Origin: Bacillus yapensis
GTDB taxonomy: Bacteria; Bacillota; Bacilli; Bacillales; Cytobacillaceae
NCBI RefSeq assembly: GCF_005280205.1
Contig: NZ_SUND01000009.1
Location: 1-64,000, forward strand
Reading direction: 5' to 3'
DNA length: 64,000 bases
The position numbers and the translations under genes are program-made. The notes under the pieces are model-generated. The model saw only the letters and a program-made list of their open reading frames with translations, did no database searches and was not told the DNA's origin. Below, piece by piece: positions 37,638 through 45,505 of this stretch (position 1 is the first letter of the stretch; the number at the start of each line of letters is the position of its first letter).

Positions 37638-38759
37638 CTATCCTAAGAATGAAGCCAAGATTCTCGCTGGTTCTGATGAATGGATTTCTTGTAGATAATC
37701 TGCCACCCTTTGTTGATAGTGTAAGAGAGCTTTTTTTTCTTGAAGAAGAGCAAAAAGATGCTCAAACGGCTTGTCTTTAGTTAATAAAAACACTACTCCT
37801 AATTTCTGAAGTTCAAGTAGGTTAATCTTCTCTTGTCCAGGTAAGGAATGGTAAATAAAGATGGGCTTTCTTTTTGAAAGACATTCGCTTATTGTTACTC
37901 CTCCAGGCTTTGTAATGACAGCGTCAATCTCATCATATAAGTTATTCATTTTTTCCATGCAATCGATATATGGAAATGGAACAAGCTCTTCCATTTGAAG
38001 TGAGACAAGCTTCTCCAATAATTTCTTGTTCTTTCCGCATAATATATAAAATTTGACCTTTAAAGGGGAAGCACTATCTTTGAACTGATCGATTAATTCT
38101 TCGATCGCTCCGACTCCCAGATTTCCTCCTGTAATAAGGACATTGTAGTTATCTCGCACCTTAGAGCGGCATGTTAAATCATTCTTTCTGATTTTCGTAT
38201 GTACGGGAATGCCTGTTACAAAAATGCATTCTTCTCGAACACCTTTTTCCTTTAAATATCCCTTCATGGATGATGAAGGGACAAAATGATATTCTATATT
38301 TTTAGTTCCCCATAAACGGTGCACGAAATAGTCGGTGTAAACATTGACAACTGGAATATTTAATCCATCCCTTTCCTTCAGATGATTAAGCATATAGGCA
38401 GGGAGTGAATGGGTACAAACAATCAAATCGGGCTCACTTTCCTTTAAGAGCCTTTTTATGAAAGGCATGAAAAGGAGTTCATATAAGCGATAACGCTTGT
38501 CTTCCTGATTATTTTTAATGACCACTTTGCGATAGACAAAATTATAGGTTTTTGGAAAAAGCTTAATCCATTTTAAATAGACACTTGAAATTAGTTTTTC
38601 AATATTCCCGTAGCTATAAGCCAAAATATCAACTTTTTCACAATTAATATGGGGATGAATTTTCTTGAGCCCATCGATTAATGTATTAGCTACTTGATGA
38701 TGGCCAGAAGGAATTTGTAGAAACGGCATAAAAAGTACAGTTTTTGTTGACTGTTCCAT
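37638..38759 (-). CDS. MGDG-synthase-type glycosyltransferase (YkoN-like)
   Basis: A 373-residue GT28/MGDG-synthase-like enzyme related to B. subtilis YkoN and UgtP. Visible: the N-terminal acceptor part with PSGHHQVANTLIDGL, VNVYTDYFVHRLW in the middle, and the donor-binding half with LITGGNLGVGAIEEL and VITKPGGVTISECL. Family members add sugars to diacylglycerol; the exact product is unknown. Followed by the permease and preceded by the YkoP-like gene 3 bases away. Confidence 0.82.
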   Translation of the reverse strand: MEQSTKTVLFMPFLQIPSGHHQVANTLIDGLKKIHPHINCEKVDILAYSYGNIEKLISSVYLKWIKLFPKTYNFVYRKVVIKNNQEDKRYRLYELLFMPFIKRLLKESEPDLIVCTHSLPAYMLNHLKERDGLNIPVVNVYTDYFVHRLWGTKNIEYHFVPSSSMKGYLKEKGVREECIFVTGIPVHTKIRKNDLTCRSKVRDNYNVLITGGNLGVGAIEELIDQFKDSASPLKVKFYILCGKNKKLLEKLVSLQMEELVPFPYIDCMEKMNNLYDEIDAVITKPGGVTISECLSKRKPIFIYHSLPGQEKINLLELQKLGVVFLLTKDKPFEHLFALLQEKKALLHYQQRVADYLQEIHSSEPARILASFLG

Positions 38760-38762
38760 AGT

Positions 38763-39335
38763 TCACCTCTGGAAGTTATCTTTTTGTCCGTATATTTGAG
38801 ATAATTTGTCCTTTGACATGAACAAATAGATGGGACTTTCAACCTTCAATATTTGATTCACGCTCGTCCCTTTATTGGAGAGAAGGCCAATTGGGAGAAA
38901 ACTTAATTTCTTATACCATTTATAAAAAGGATTCATAATGTCAATGATTTCAAAACCCAATCTTTCGGTCCCTTTACTTAATGAAGTAATCCCAACTATG
39001 CCTTTTATATCCGAAGTTTTATGATGATTTCGAATAAAGTTTTCAACTCCTGGAAGGGAGTTTTGAACATATCGGTATATCAACTTCGCCTTTTTTAGCT
39101 CGCTTTTAATGTCCTTAACCTCCATTAATAAACGAATATTATGAAGATGAATTTTCACTAACGTATCGTTTTTGAGAATTTGAGTCCCATCAGACAATGT
39201 AATATTTCTTCCTTTATATTTTGTCAGCCGAATTCTGAAAATATTATCCCCATTCGTTGTTACATATGTAAGTCGTGAGCAAAAATAATAAAATGGATCG
39301 CATATTTTCCAAATTGAAAGAATCTGATTTCTCAT
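38763..39335 (-). CDS. YkoP-like protein
   Basis: A 190-residue protein resembling B. subtilis YkoP, which also neighbours ykoN. Features: WKICDPFYYFCSRLTYVTTNGDNIFRIRLTKYKG-type start with an aromatic segment, DGTQILKNDTLVKIHLHN and GLLSNKGTSVNQIL near the end. The function of YkoP is not known to me; conserved pairing with a lipid glycosyltransferase suggests an envelope-lipid role. It is the first gene of a ykoP-ykoN-permease unit. Confidence 0.75.
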   Translation of the reverse strand: MRNQILSIWKICDPFYYFCSRLTYVTTNGDNIFRIRLTKYKGRNITLSDGTQILKNDTLVKIHLHNIRLLMEVKDIKSELKKAKLIYRYVQNSLPGVENFIRNHHKTSDIKGIVGITSLSKGTERLGFEIIDIMNPFYKWYKKLSFLPIGLLSNKGTSVNQILKVESPIYLFMSKDKLSQIYGQKDNFQR

Positions 39336-39433
39336 TCTTTCTGTCTCTCCTTTAAAAACAATCCTTTTTGATAGTTTTTAATTTCTGGCTGTTTTCTATC
39401 CTCAATTTATTTATAAAAAAACGGACGCATAAA

Positions 39434-39466
39434 ACAAAAAAAAGATGGATTTTGCAATCCATCTCT
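39434..39466 (-). terminator. Terminator of the DUF1906 gene
   Basis: AGATGGATT/AATCCATCT stem followed on the minus strand by TTTTTTTTG, just after the stop at 39465. Confidence 0.88.
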
Positions 39467-40571
39467 ACCATAGAATCTCAGTTATTTTTCCACTAAAGAG
39501 GTTCGTATCAATATTACAAGCCTCCCCATCGATTCCGTATTGCCATCCTCCTACAAGAGAATTTTCTGGAGCTTCTGGTTCATAGGCTGGGGCATTGGAT
39601 TCAGTAGTGATACCTGTATGAGGAGAAGCTGTCCAAATATATATGCCTTCGAGAATATTTTTATCGGCTCCCGCTGCTTCTTCAAAAGCAGTTGTTAATT
39701 CATTTCCTGCTTCAAAAACACCATAAATTCCTGGCTTATAATTCGAGTTAGCTACTATTTCATACCAACCTTTAATAAACTCTGAGTCGACAGGATAGCT
39801 TGGCTCAATATCAGCAAAAATAGGCACACCAGCTGGCACTCCTAACTCTTCAGCCTTTTTAACAGCTTGTTCTGCTTCACTTTTACCATTCTCATAGCCT
39901 GTTGCATCCGTAAAATGATTCCATATCGGCAGAATTAATATATTGTTCGAATGAAGAAGTCCAGCTTCATCAGTTGTGATTCCAGATGAAACTCCTTCCT
40001 TCTCACCTAAATATCGTCCCCATACCTTTGGCTCCCCATAATTTTCTCTTACACAGGAAAGCATCTCTGAATCAGTGCTACTGGCAGAATCGACACCCCA
40101 AACGACTTCATCGTCATTTGAGGGATCATTCTCCTTTGCATTTGTATTTCCATTCTGGTCCTCAGGCTTTTCCTCTTGACCATTATTAGAAGTTTCTTGA
40201 GTATTTTCCTGACTTGCGTTTGCGTTTTGGCCTTCAATATTGTTTCCAATATCATTGGTGACATTAACATTTACATTAACTTCAATATTATTGGAAACAT
40301 TATTGTCTACTGTGTTATTTGCTCCGTTTGTCACACTATTGTTGATTGTGTTAGTTACTTCTGCATTTTCTCCGTTTATGTTATTTTCCACATTGTTCGT
40401 GACTGTGCCATCACCATTTTCCGCATTTTCTACAGTCTCACTACCATCTGCAGAAACTTTTCCTGTTACTGGTTCAGATGAATTAGATTTTACAAGTGAG
40501 AAAGAAAATATGGTAACGACAACTACGAAAAATGCTGTGACAAATAAAGGTATTAATTTACCTTTTTCCAT
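39465..40571 (-). CDS. DUF1906 (Rv2525c-like) glycoside hydrolase-like protein, membrane-anchored with Asn/Val linker
   Basis: A 368-residue exported protein: uncleaved signal or membrane anchor (about 8-28), then an unusual Asn/Val/Thr-rich stretch (about 45-130) with alternating V-N-x-V-N pattern (EVNVNVNVTN), a Glu/Asn/Asp segment and a C-terminal DUF1906 domain (about 155-368). In that domain VVWGVDSAS begins the barrel and FADIEPSYP carries the acidic residues at the usual catalytic position; IWNHFTDATGY and GGWQYGIDG also fit. Rv2525c-like domains are thought to act on cell-wall glycans. Monocistronic. Confidence 0.82.
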   Translation of the reverse strand: MEKGKLIPLFVTAFFVVVVTIFSFSLVKSNSSEPVTGKVSADGSETVENAENGDGTVTNNVENNINGENAEVTNTINNSVTNGANNTVDNNVSNNIEVNVNVNVTNDIGNNIEGQNANASQENTQETSNNGQEEKPEDQNGNTNAKENDPSNDDEVVWGVDSASSTDSEMLSCVRENYGEPKVWGRYLGEKEGVSSGITTDEAGLLHSNNILILPIWNHFTDATGYENGKSEAEQAVKKAEELGVPAGVPIFADIEPSYPVDSEFIKGWYEIVANSNYKPGIYGVFEAGNELTTAFEEAAGADKNILEGIYIWTASPHTGITTESNAPAYEPEAPENSLVGGWQYGIDGEACNIDTNLFSGKITEILW

Positions 40572-40762
40572 ATCATGCCCTCCTTGTCTCTTTTCTTTGA
40601 CATTCTATTCCGCAAAGGTTCTGACCGGTTGGGCTTGTGAAAAATTGGCAATCCTTTCTCCATGTAAAATGCTTTCAATAAACTTAATCTACAGACTTTT
40701 TTCCTTCATCTTGACTCCTTTCAGGGAACTTGCTAAGATTCTTTAATATATTAATATAGTAA

Positions 40763-40836
40763 TCACCTTGTATAAGTTCAAGAATATGGCTTGAACGTTT
40801 CTACCAGCTACCATAAATAGCTTGTCTACGAGGTTT
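40763..40836 (+). promoter_or_regulatory. Guanine (purine) riboswitch aptamer
   Basis: P1 strands CACCT/AGGT, conserved J1/2 TATAAGT, loop segments GAATATGGC and GTTTCTACC, then CCATAAATAGC and TGTCTACGAGG. The base aligned with the specificity position 74 is C (TGTCTACG), indicating guanine/hypoxanthine rather than adenine. Ligand binding should favour the terminator at 40870-40900 and shut off pbuG. Confidence 0.9.
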
Positions 40837-40869
40837 AGAAAATGCAAATTTCCTATTCCTTCTGTAGAT

Positions 40870-40900
40870 CAACTTTGGCAGCCGTAGCCAAAGTTTTTTT
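40870..40900 (+). terminator. Riboswitch-controlled terminator before pbuG
   Basis: AACTTTGGC/GCCAAAGTT stem followed by TTTTTTGTTTTTT, located between aptamer and gene as an expression platform. Confidence 0.88.
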
Positions 40901-40933
40901 GTTTTTTAAATATAGTTTTAGGAGGAAAGGGTC

Positions 40934-42229
40934 ATGAATAAATTTTTTCAGTTTCAAGAACGTGGGACTTCTTATAAGAAGGAAACCCTAGCTGGTATTA
41001 CTACATTTCTTTCAATGGCTTATATATTAGTCGTTAATCCGGTGATCTTAAGTCAGTCTGGAATGGACCAAGGTGCTGTTTTTACTGCAACTGCTCTTGC
41101 ATCGATTGTCGGAACACTACTAATCGGAATTTTAGCAAATTATCCAATCGGAATTGCACCTAGTATGGGTTTAAACTCATTCTTTACTTTTTCTGTATGT
41201 ATTGGAATGGGAATTGACTGGGAAGTTGCCTTAACCGGTGTATTTATAGCTGGTATCATCTTCATGATTTTAAGCCTATTGAAAATCCGAGAAAAAATTA
41301 TTAATGTTATTCCACAGGATTTAAAATATGCAATTGCTGCTGGAATTGGATTTTTCATCGCATTTGTTGGAATGAAAAATGCAGGAATTATTGTTGGAAA
41401 CGACGCTACTTTCGTTTCAATTGGTGATCTTACTTCTCCGATGACTGCCCTTGCTGTTTTAGGATTTGTTTTAACTGTCATTCTAATGGTTCGTGGAATC
41501 CACGGGGGAATATTTTATGGAATGGTGATTACAACCATTATCGGAATGATCTTTGGTTTAATCGAGATTCCTTCATCTATTGTAGGAAGTGTTCCAAGCC
41601 TCAAACCAACTTTTGGCGCAGTCTTCACTCATCTTGGTGATATTTTCACAGTAAAAGTATTAACCGTAATTTTCACTTTCCTATTTGTTGCATTTTTTGA
41701 TACAGCAGGTGCACTCATAGCGGTGGCGAGCCAAGCTGGATTAATCAAAAATAATGAAATCCCGAATGTTGGGAAGGCGTTATTGGCGGACTCTACTTCC
41801 GGAGTTGTCGGTGCTGTTTTAGGAACTTCAACGACTGCTTCATTTGTAGAATCATCTGCAGGTATCGCAGTCGGTGGTCGCACTGGATTCACGTCGATTA
41901 TCATCTCTGCTTGCTTTTTTATTGCCTTATTTTTCTCTCCTGTGCTTTCTGTGATTACTCCTGAAGTAACAGGTCCAGCGTTAATGATTGTCGGAGCTTT
42001 AATGGCGATGGAGATTAGGAAAATTGATTGGAGTAAGCTAAAGGTTGTTATTCCATCATTTGTTACAATTATCATGATGCCACTTACCTATAGTGTTGCA
42101 ACTGGGATCGCACTTGGGTTTATCTTATATCCATTAACATTAATGGCGCAAAAACGCTTCAAAGAGATTCATCCAATTATGTACGTACTTTGTATTCTCT
42201 TTTGTTTATATTATATTTTCGTAGCTTAA
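40934..42229 (+). CDS. pbuG: Hypoxanthine/guanine permease (NCS2/AzgA type)
   Basis: A 431-residue NCS2 transporter of the AzgA/PbuG subgroup: FFQFQERGTSYKKETLAGITTFLSMAYILVVNP-type start, FDTAGALIAVASQAG in the middle and the GTSTTASFVESSAGIAVGGRTG signature. The guanine riboswitch upstream supports hypoxanthine/guanine as substrate. RBS TAGGAGGAAAGG. Terminated at 42242-42292. Confidence 0.92.
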   Translation: MNKFFQFQERGTSYKKETLAGITTFLSMAYILVVNPVILSQSGMDQGAVFTATALASIVGTLLIGILANYPIGIAPSMGLNSFFTFSVCIGMGIDWEVALTGVFIAGIIFMILSLLKIREKIINVIPQDLKYAIAAGIGFFIAFVGMKNAGIIVGNDATFVSIGDLTSPMTALAVLGFVLTVILMVRGIHGGIFYGMVITTIIGMIFGLIEIPSSIVGSVPSLKPTFGAVFTHLGDIFTVKVLTVIFTFLFVAFFDTAGALIAVASQAGLIKNNEIPNVGKALLADSTSGVVGAVLGTSTTASFVESSAGIAVGGRTGFTSIIISACFFIALFFSPVLSVITPEVTGPALMIVGALMAMEIRKIDWSKLKVVIPSFVTIIMMPLTYSVATGIALGFILYPLTLMAQKRFKEIHPIMYVLCILFCLYYIFVA

Positions 42230-42241
42230 TAGCTTAAAATG

Positions 42242-42292
42242 AAAAAGGAGAAGAAATCGTTAGGAATGTCCTAGCAATTTCTTCTCCTTCTT
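42242..42292. terminator. Bidirectional terminator between pbuG and the coiled-coil protein gene
   Basis: AAGGAGAAGAAAT/ATTTCTTCTCCTT stem with inner CTAGG pairing, flanked by A and T tracts. Confidence 0.88.
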
Positions 42293-43933
42293 TTATGGAA
42301 GCTTTAAGAGATTTTTTAAATTGTTCGGATTCAATATCTCTAGCAATTGTTCAAGAGGATTTTCTTTATCCTCAAGGAGTTTTTCTTTTTCCTCTTCCGT
42401 CAACGATTCAACTATTTCTTCAATGACTGGCACAGGGATTTCATTAGTTAAACCAGCTGTTGGTAATTGTTTTAATACTTCTTGCACTTCGGTTAATTTG
42501 TCTGCTGGTAATTGATTTATCACTTCTTGCACTTCGGTTAATTTGTCTGTCGGTAGTTGATTTATCACTTCTTGCACTTTTTCTTTCACTTCTTCATTAA
42601 CCTTAGAATCTTGAACAGGTTCCTGTTTATTAGTAGAATCTTTAGGAGTTTCCTTTTCTCCATTGTTAATGAGCTTACCTGGAATAGAAAGCAGCTCTCC
42701 TAATAGCCTTTTAATTTCCTCTTCACTGAAAATACCCTTTTGCTTAGTGATGGTTTCTTTTATTGCACTCGTCTCAGATTCTATTTCTGCCTTCTCTTTA
42801 TTAAGTGAGGACATTTTCAACTGCAGATTCTTAATTTCCTCTATCATTGGAAGAACTACTTTTTTGTATTCTTCTAATCTAGTCCGAACTGTTGCAGATT
42901 CAATCTGCGTACTTTCCACATTCGTTTGCTCTGCTGCCTTCGTCCTCTTTGCGATTTTTATTAATTCGGCATAGTTTTTGGCCAATTGGATCTTGTCATC
43001 GGATTTTTCCTCAAATGCTTCAATAGTAGCTAATTTCTCTTCCATGGTTTTTAGATTATTCTCTAACGTTTCCGACACGGTTTCCATATCGTTCATCTTC
43101 TCAAAAAATTGTGAAACAACTTTTAAGTAGCTGTCCTCTAGACGCCACAATTCATTCGTTTCATTGATTAATTCTTCCGTATTGATGGTTTCAGTATCTG
43201 CATTATCCAAAGTTGTTGTGACGCTCTGAAGTAAAGATTCAAGCGATTTTGCCTGGTCTAGATCAATCGTTTCAAATGTATTCTTCGCCAAATCTAATAG
43301 GTCCTTTAAAGCAGGTATCTGTTCAGAATCACTTTCTAACATCTCGAGAATTTCTTTTAAAGATGATTCGTTATCCTCAAACTGTTGTAATAGCTTTTTC
43401 AAATCCTCTTCACTCATCGAACCACCATCTGCAACTGGACCACACTGACTTGCATAACATGTCTCAACCGTTGCATTCGGAAGTGCAATCGATGCTGCCT
43501 GTTGTGCCGTTACCGTCATCGTGACATTCTCCATGCAAATTCGTCCAGCTTTTCCTGGAGTACAAAGACCTGTAAATTCTGGGATTGAATTCCCTTTTGT
43601 TGATGCCGTTAACTGCTTAACCGGGATTGGTCCTGGAGATTTAATCCGAATAACCAATGGCTCCTGATTATCTCCCCTGTTGACTTTTTTAGTAATTGTT
43701 AAGCCATAAATATCCCCTTCATAAATCGTGATTTTACCAGCTACAATCCCAACTAAGTCTAGGACTCCATCGACTTTTTCGGATTCAATAATAAAACCAC
43801 CACTATCTTCTGAAGTTGCTTCAGCATTGGCTCGAATGGATGTGCTTTCAATGAATGAAGAGGAAAAGACGCATCCCAGCATGATGGATACAATTAAAAA
43901 CAATGAAACTCTTTTTTTACTTTTTCTTTTCAT
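42293..43933 (-). CDS. Large secreted coiled-coil protein, third gene of the DUF6230-DUF6114 operon
   Basis: About 546 residues, family not recognised. A signal peptide (1 to about 38, ending IRANA) is followed by a beta-rich Cys-containing domain (about 40-175) with CTPGKAGRICMENVTMTV and ETCYASQCG, four Cys that could form two disulfides. Then comes a long Glu/Lys-rich helical region with heptads (about 180-400). Near the end is a 15-residue unit repeated three times (EVQEVINQLPTDKLT and variants). It has no LPXTG. ATG 43933 follows GAGGAG; an upstream ATG at 43966 lacks an RBS. It lies 38 bases after the DUF6114 gene, so is cotranscribed with it. Confidence 0.8.
   Translation of the reverse strand: MKRKSKKRVSLFLIVSIMLGCVFSSSFIESTSIRANAEATSEDSGGFIIESEKVDGVLDLVGIVAGKITIYEGDIYGLTITKKVNRGDNQEPLVIRIKSPGPIPVKQLTASTKGNSIPEFTGLCTPGKAGRICMENVTMTVTAQQAASIALPNATVETCYASQCGPVADGGSMSEEDLKKLLQQFEDNESSLKEILEMLESDSEQIPALKDLLDLAKNTFETIDLDQAKSLESLLQSVTTTLDNADTETINTEELINETNELWRLEDSYLKVVSQFFEKMNDMETVSETLENNLKTMEEKLATIEAFEEKSDDKIQLAKNYAELIKIAKRTKAAEQTNVESTQIESATVRTRLEEYKKVVLPMIEEIKNLQLKMSSLNKEKAEIESETSAIKETITKQKGIFSEEEIKRLLGELLSIPGKLINNGEKETPKDSTNKQEPVQDSKVNEEVKEKVQEVINQLPTDKLTEVQEVINQLPADKLTEVQEVLKQLPTAGLTNEIPVPVIEEIVESLTEEEKEKLLEDKENPLEQLLEILNPNNLKNLLKLP
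42458..42577. repeat. 45-bp tandem repeat inside the coiled-coil protein gene
   Basis: Two full 45-base units (42458-42502, 42503-42547) and a partial third (from 42548) encode near-identical 15-residue repeats. Units 2 and 3 are almost identical at DNA level, suggesting recent duplication. Confidence 0.85.
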
Positions 43934-43971
43934 GCGAATTCTCCTCATGAAATCGTCATTTCCCAACTCTT

Positions 43972-44439
43972 TTATGCTTGAATGGAATACTGCTGTTCGT
44001 CTTTTTTAGAAGGAAACTTTTCCCGTATCGCTACCTCTTCCTTATCCCACGCGATGCATAACGCACCTGCAATGATTCCAATAATCGTTCCGATAATAAA
44101 TCCTCCTAATGCTCCCATGATCGAAAGGACCGATAGAAATATGGTAAGAACGCCAAAAATGGTGGAAAACTGCGGATATATAAATGTGAATATTCCGATG
44201 ATTAAAAGGATGCCACTAAATAGAAATCCGATAAACACTAGACTCCCTGGAATAAAAGCAATTGCGTATAACTGTAATGGAATGTACATAATGATGAGTG
44301 CGGCTAATATAGTTAAAGTTGCCCCCCAAAATGGGCGCTTGTTTCTCCATTGTTTAAATTTCCCCGATTGTGCAACGATTTGCGTTTTCTTATTCCATTT
44401 TTCTTCCTTCTTTTGCCTCCGTCTTTCTTTCCTATCCAT
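43972..44439 (-). CDS. DUF6114 domain-containing membrane protein
   Basis: A 155-residue protein: a basic cytoplasmic N-terminus (MDRKERRRQKKEEKWNKK), the motif RNKRPFWGATLTILAALIIM (about 33-52), then three more hydrophobic segments ending GGFIIGTIIGIIAGALCIAW. The (R)PFWG start and Gly-rich last helix match DUF6114, which I know chiefly from Streptomyces, where it sits beside DUF6230. Function unknown. It lies between the DUF6230 and coiled-coil genes with short gaps (27 and 38 bases). Confidence 0.82.
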   Translation of the reverse strand: MDRKERRRQKKEEKWNKKTQIVAQSGKFKQWRNKRPFWGATLTILAALIIMYIPLQLYAIAFIPGSLVFIGFLFSGILLIIGIFTFIYPQFSTIFGVLTIFLSVLSIMGALGGFIIGTIIGIIAGALCIAWDKEEVAIREKFPSKKDEQQYSIQA

Positions 44440-44466
44440 AAAAGTACCTCCGTTCTAACCTAGTAC

Positions 44467-45051
44467 TTATTGATTTGTCATATCTGGTTGGCTTATTTTT
44501 TCTACTGAAATTTTTGCTCCACCTAAACTAACCATACTTTGAAACAAGTAATCTGTTACAATTTTCGCATCGGTAATTGTGATAGATGTTGCAGATTGAC
44601 CCCAGTTCTTTGTAAAATCTGATGTATTGGTTTCTTTAATGGCCAACTCAGAAAAATTAAAATCCGCATCAATAAAGCGAGCATCATGTATTAATCCTTT
44701 AATGGTCGTTTCTCCTGCTCGAACATGAAAACGCACCCAATTTCCTGTAGGTAATTTTAGATCCTTATAAATGTGTAAGTTTGTGATATTTGCTGTGTCC
44801 ATTTTATTACGGACCATTGGTTCTGCATTGGAGTTTCCTGTCTCACCGACATGTGGTAATAGTTGAAATTGTGTACCTCTAAGTTCATCAAACTCAACAT
44901 AAAAATCTCCAATTCCTCCAAGCGGAACGGCAAATGCGCTCCCGGTGAATCCAAATATAGAAATTAGCACACCTAACGCCAACAATCCAGAAACCAATGC
45001 GATAGAGAATTTCTTTTTTATGGTCTTACTTACTGTAACGCTATTTTCCAT
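44467..45051 (-). CDS. DUF6230 family secreted protein
   Basis: A 194-residue protein with an N-terminal signal/anchor helix (about 15-40) and a beta-rich extracellular domain. It follows the actinobacterial DUF6230 pattern: F.VEFDELRGTQFQ, ANITNLHIYKDL.LP, RFHVRAG, a D..F.ADFNFSEL block and a terminal SLGGAKISVE. Some databases label the actinobacterial homologues cholesterol esterase, but no catalytic triad is visible and I would not adopt that name. ATG 45051 follows GAGGTG; GTG at 45060 is possible. First gene of the three-gene operon. Confidence 0.8.
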   Translation of the reverse strand: MENSVTVSKTIKKKFSIALVSGLLALGVLISIFGFTGSAFAVPLGGIGDFYVEFDELRGTQFQLLPHVGETGNSNAEPMVRNKMDTANITNLHIYKDLKLPTGNWVRFHVRAGETTIKGLIHDARFIDADFNFSELAIKETNTSDFTKNWGQSATSITITDAKIVTDYLFQSMVSLGGAKISVEKISQPDMTNQ

Positions 45052-45116
45052 CTTCTTCACCTCATCTTTGATATCTACCTATGAAACTCTAAAAACTTTC
45101 CCCCTTTCTAATTTTG

Positions 45117-45130
45117 AAGCGCTTTCTTTT
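45117..45130 (-). promoter_or_regulatory. Possible cre-like site upstream of the DUF6230 operon
   Basis: AGAAAGCGCTTCAA (minus strand) resembles the CcpA-binding consensus with two mismatches; it lies between a possible -35 and the DUF6230 start. Confidence 0.3.
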
Positions 45131-45388
45131 CATTCTAGTTTGAAGGACGAATTTAACCAATTCCGAAGTTCTTCGGATTTTTTTCAATTTAGATATCATT
45201 TCCCCCTACTTTTGTATGTCAAACCTAAAGGTGCAATGAAAATTCGGCTCTTTTTACATTGATTCGAAAGAGATGTGCATTTTTAGCCCTATATTCGATA
45301 AATCTTTTTTCACAGTAGCTAAGGGTAAAAACATAAAACTACTCTTAAACGAATAACCATGAATTAGGCATGTCACACTGTAGTCAAC

Positions 45389-45417
45389 TTGTCGAATGAA
45401 TAGAAGTTTTGTCTAAT
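45389..45417 (+). promoter_or_regulatory. Promoter of the GAF/LuxR regulator
   Basis: TTGTCG (45389-45394), a 17-base spacer and TCTAAT (45412-45417), about 90 bases before the ATG. Confidence 0.5.
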
Positions 45418-45505
45418 GATCATCTATTTAAAGGGTTTCTAACAGCTCTGTAGAAAATGAATATATTTAATCAACTTACTTACTTTGAAAGGATGGTAAA
45501 CGATC

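Larger units (their letters stand above)
45052..45505. other. Intergenic region between the DUF6230 operon and the LuxR-type regulator
   Basis: About 450 bases between divergent genes. It holds a cre-like sequence (45117-45130), a small CCGAAG/CTTCGG hairpin with a T-run (45163-45185), TTGACA at about 45214-45219 on the minus strand without a convincing -10, and a plus-strand promoter for the regulator. Confidence 0.55.

Noticed and set aside
43982-44458. 158-codon plus-strand frame
   Set aside because: Fully antisense to the DUF6114 gene, which has the better RBS, helices and operon context.
44467-45051. Cholesterol esterase label used for some DUF6230 proteins
   Set aside because: No serine-hydrolase elbow or catalytic triad is visible in the sequence.
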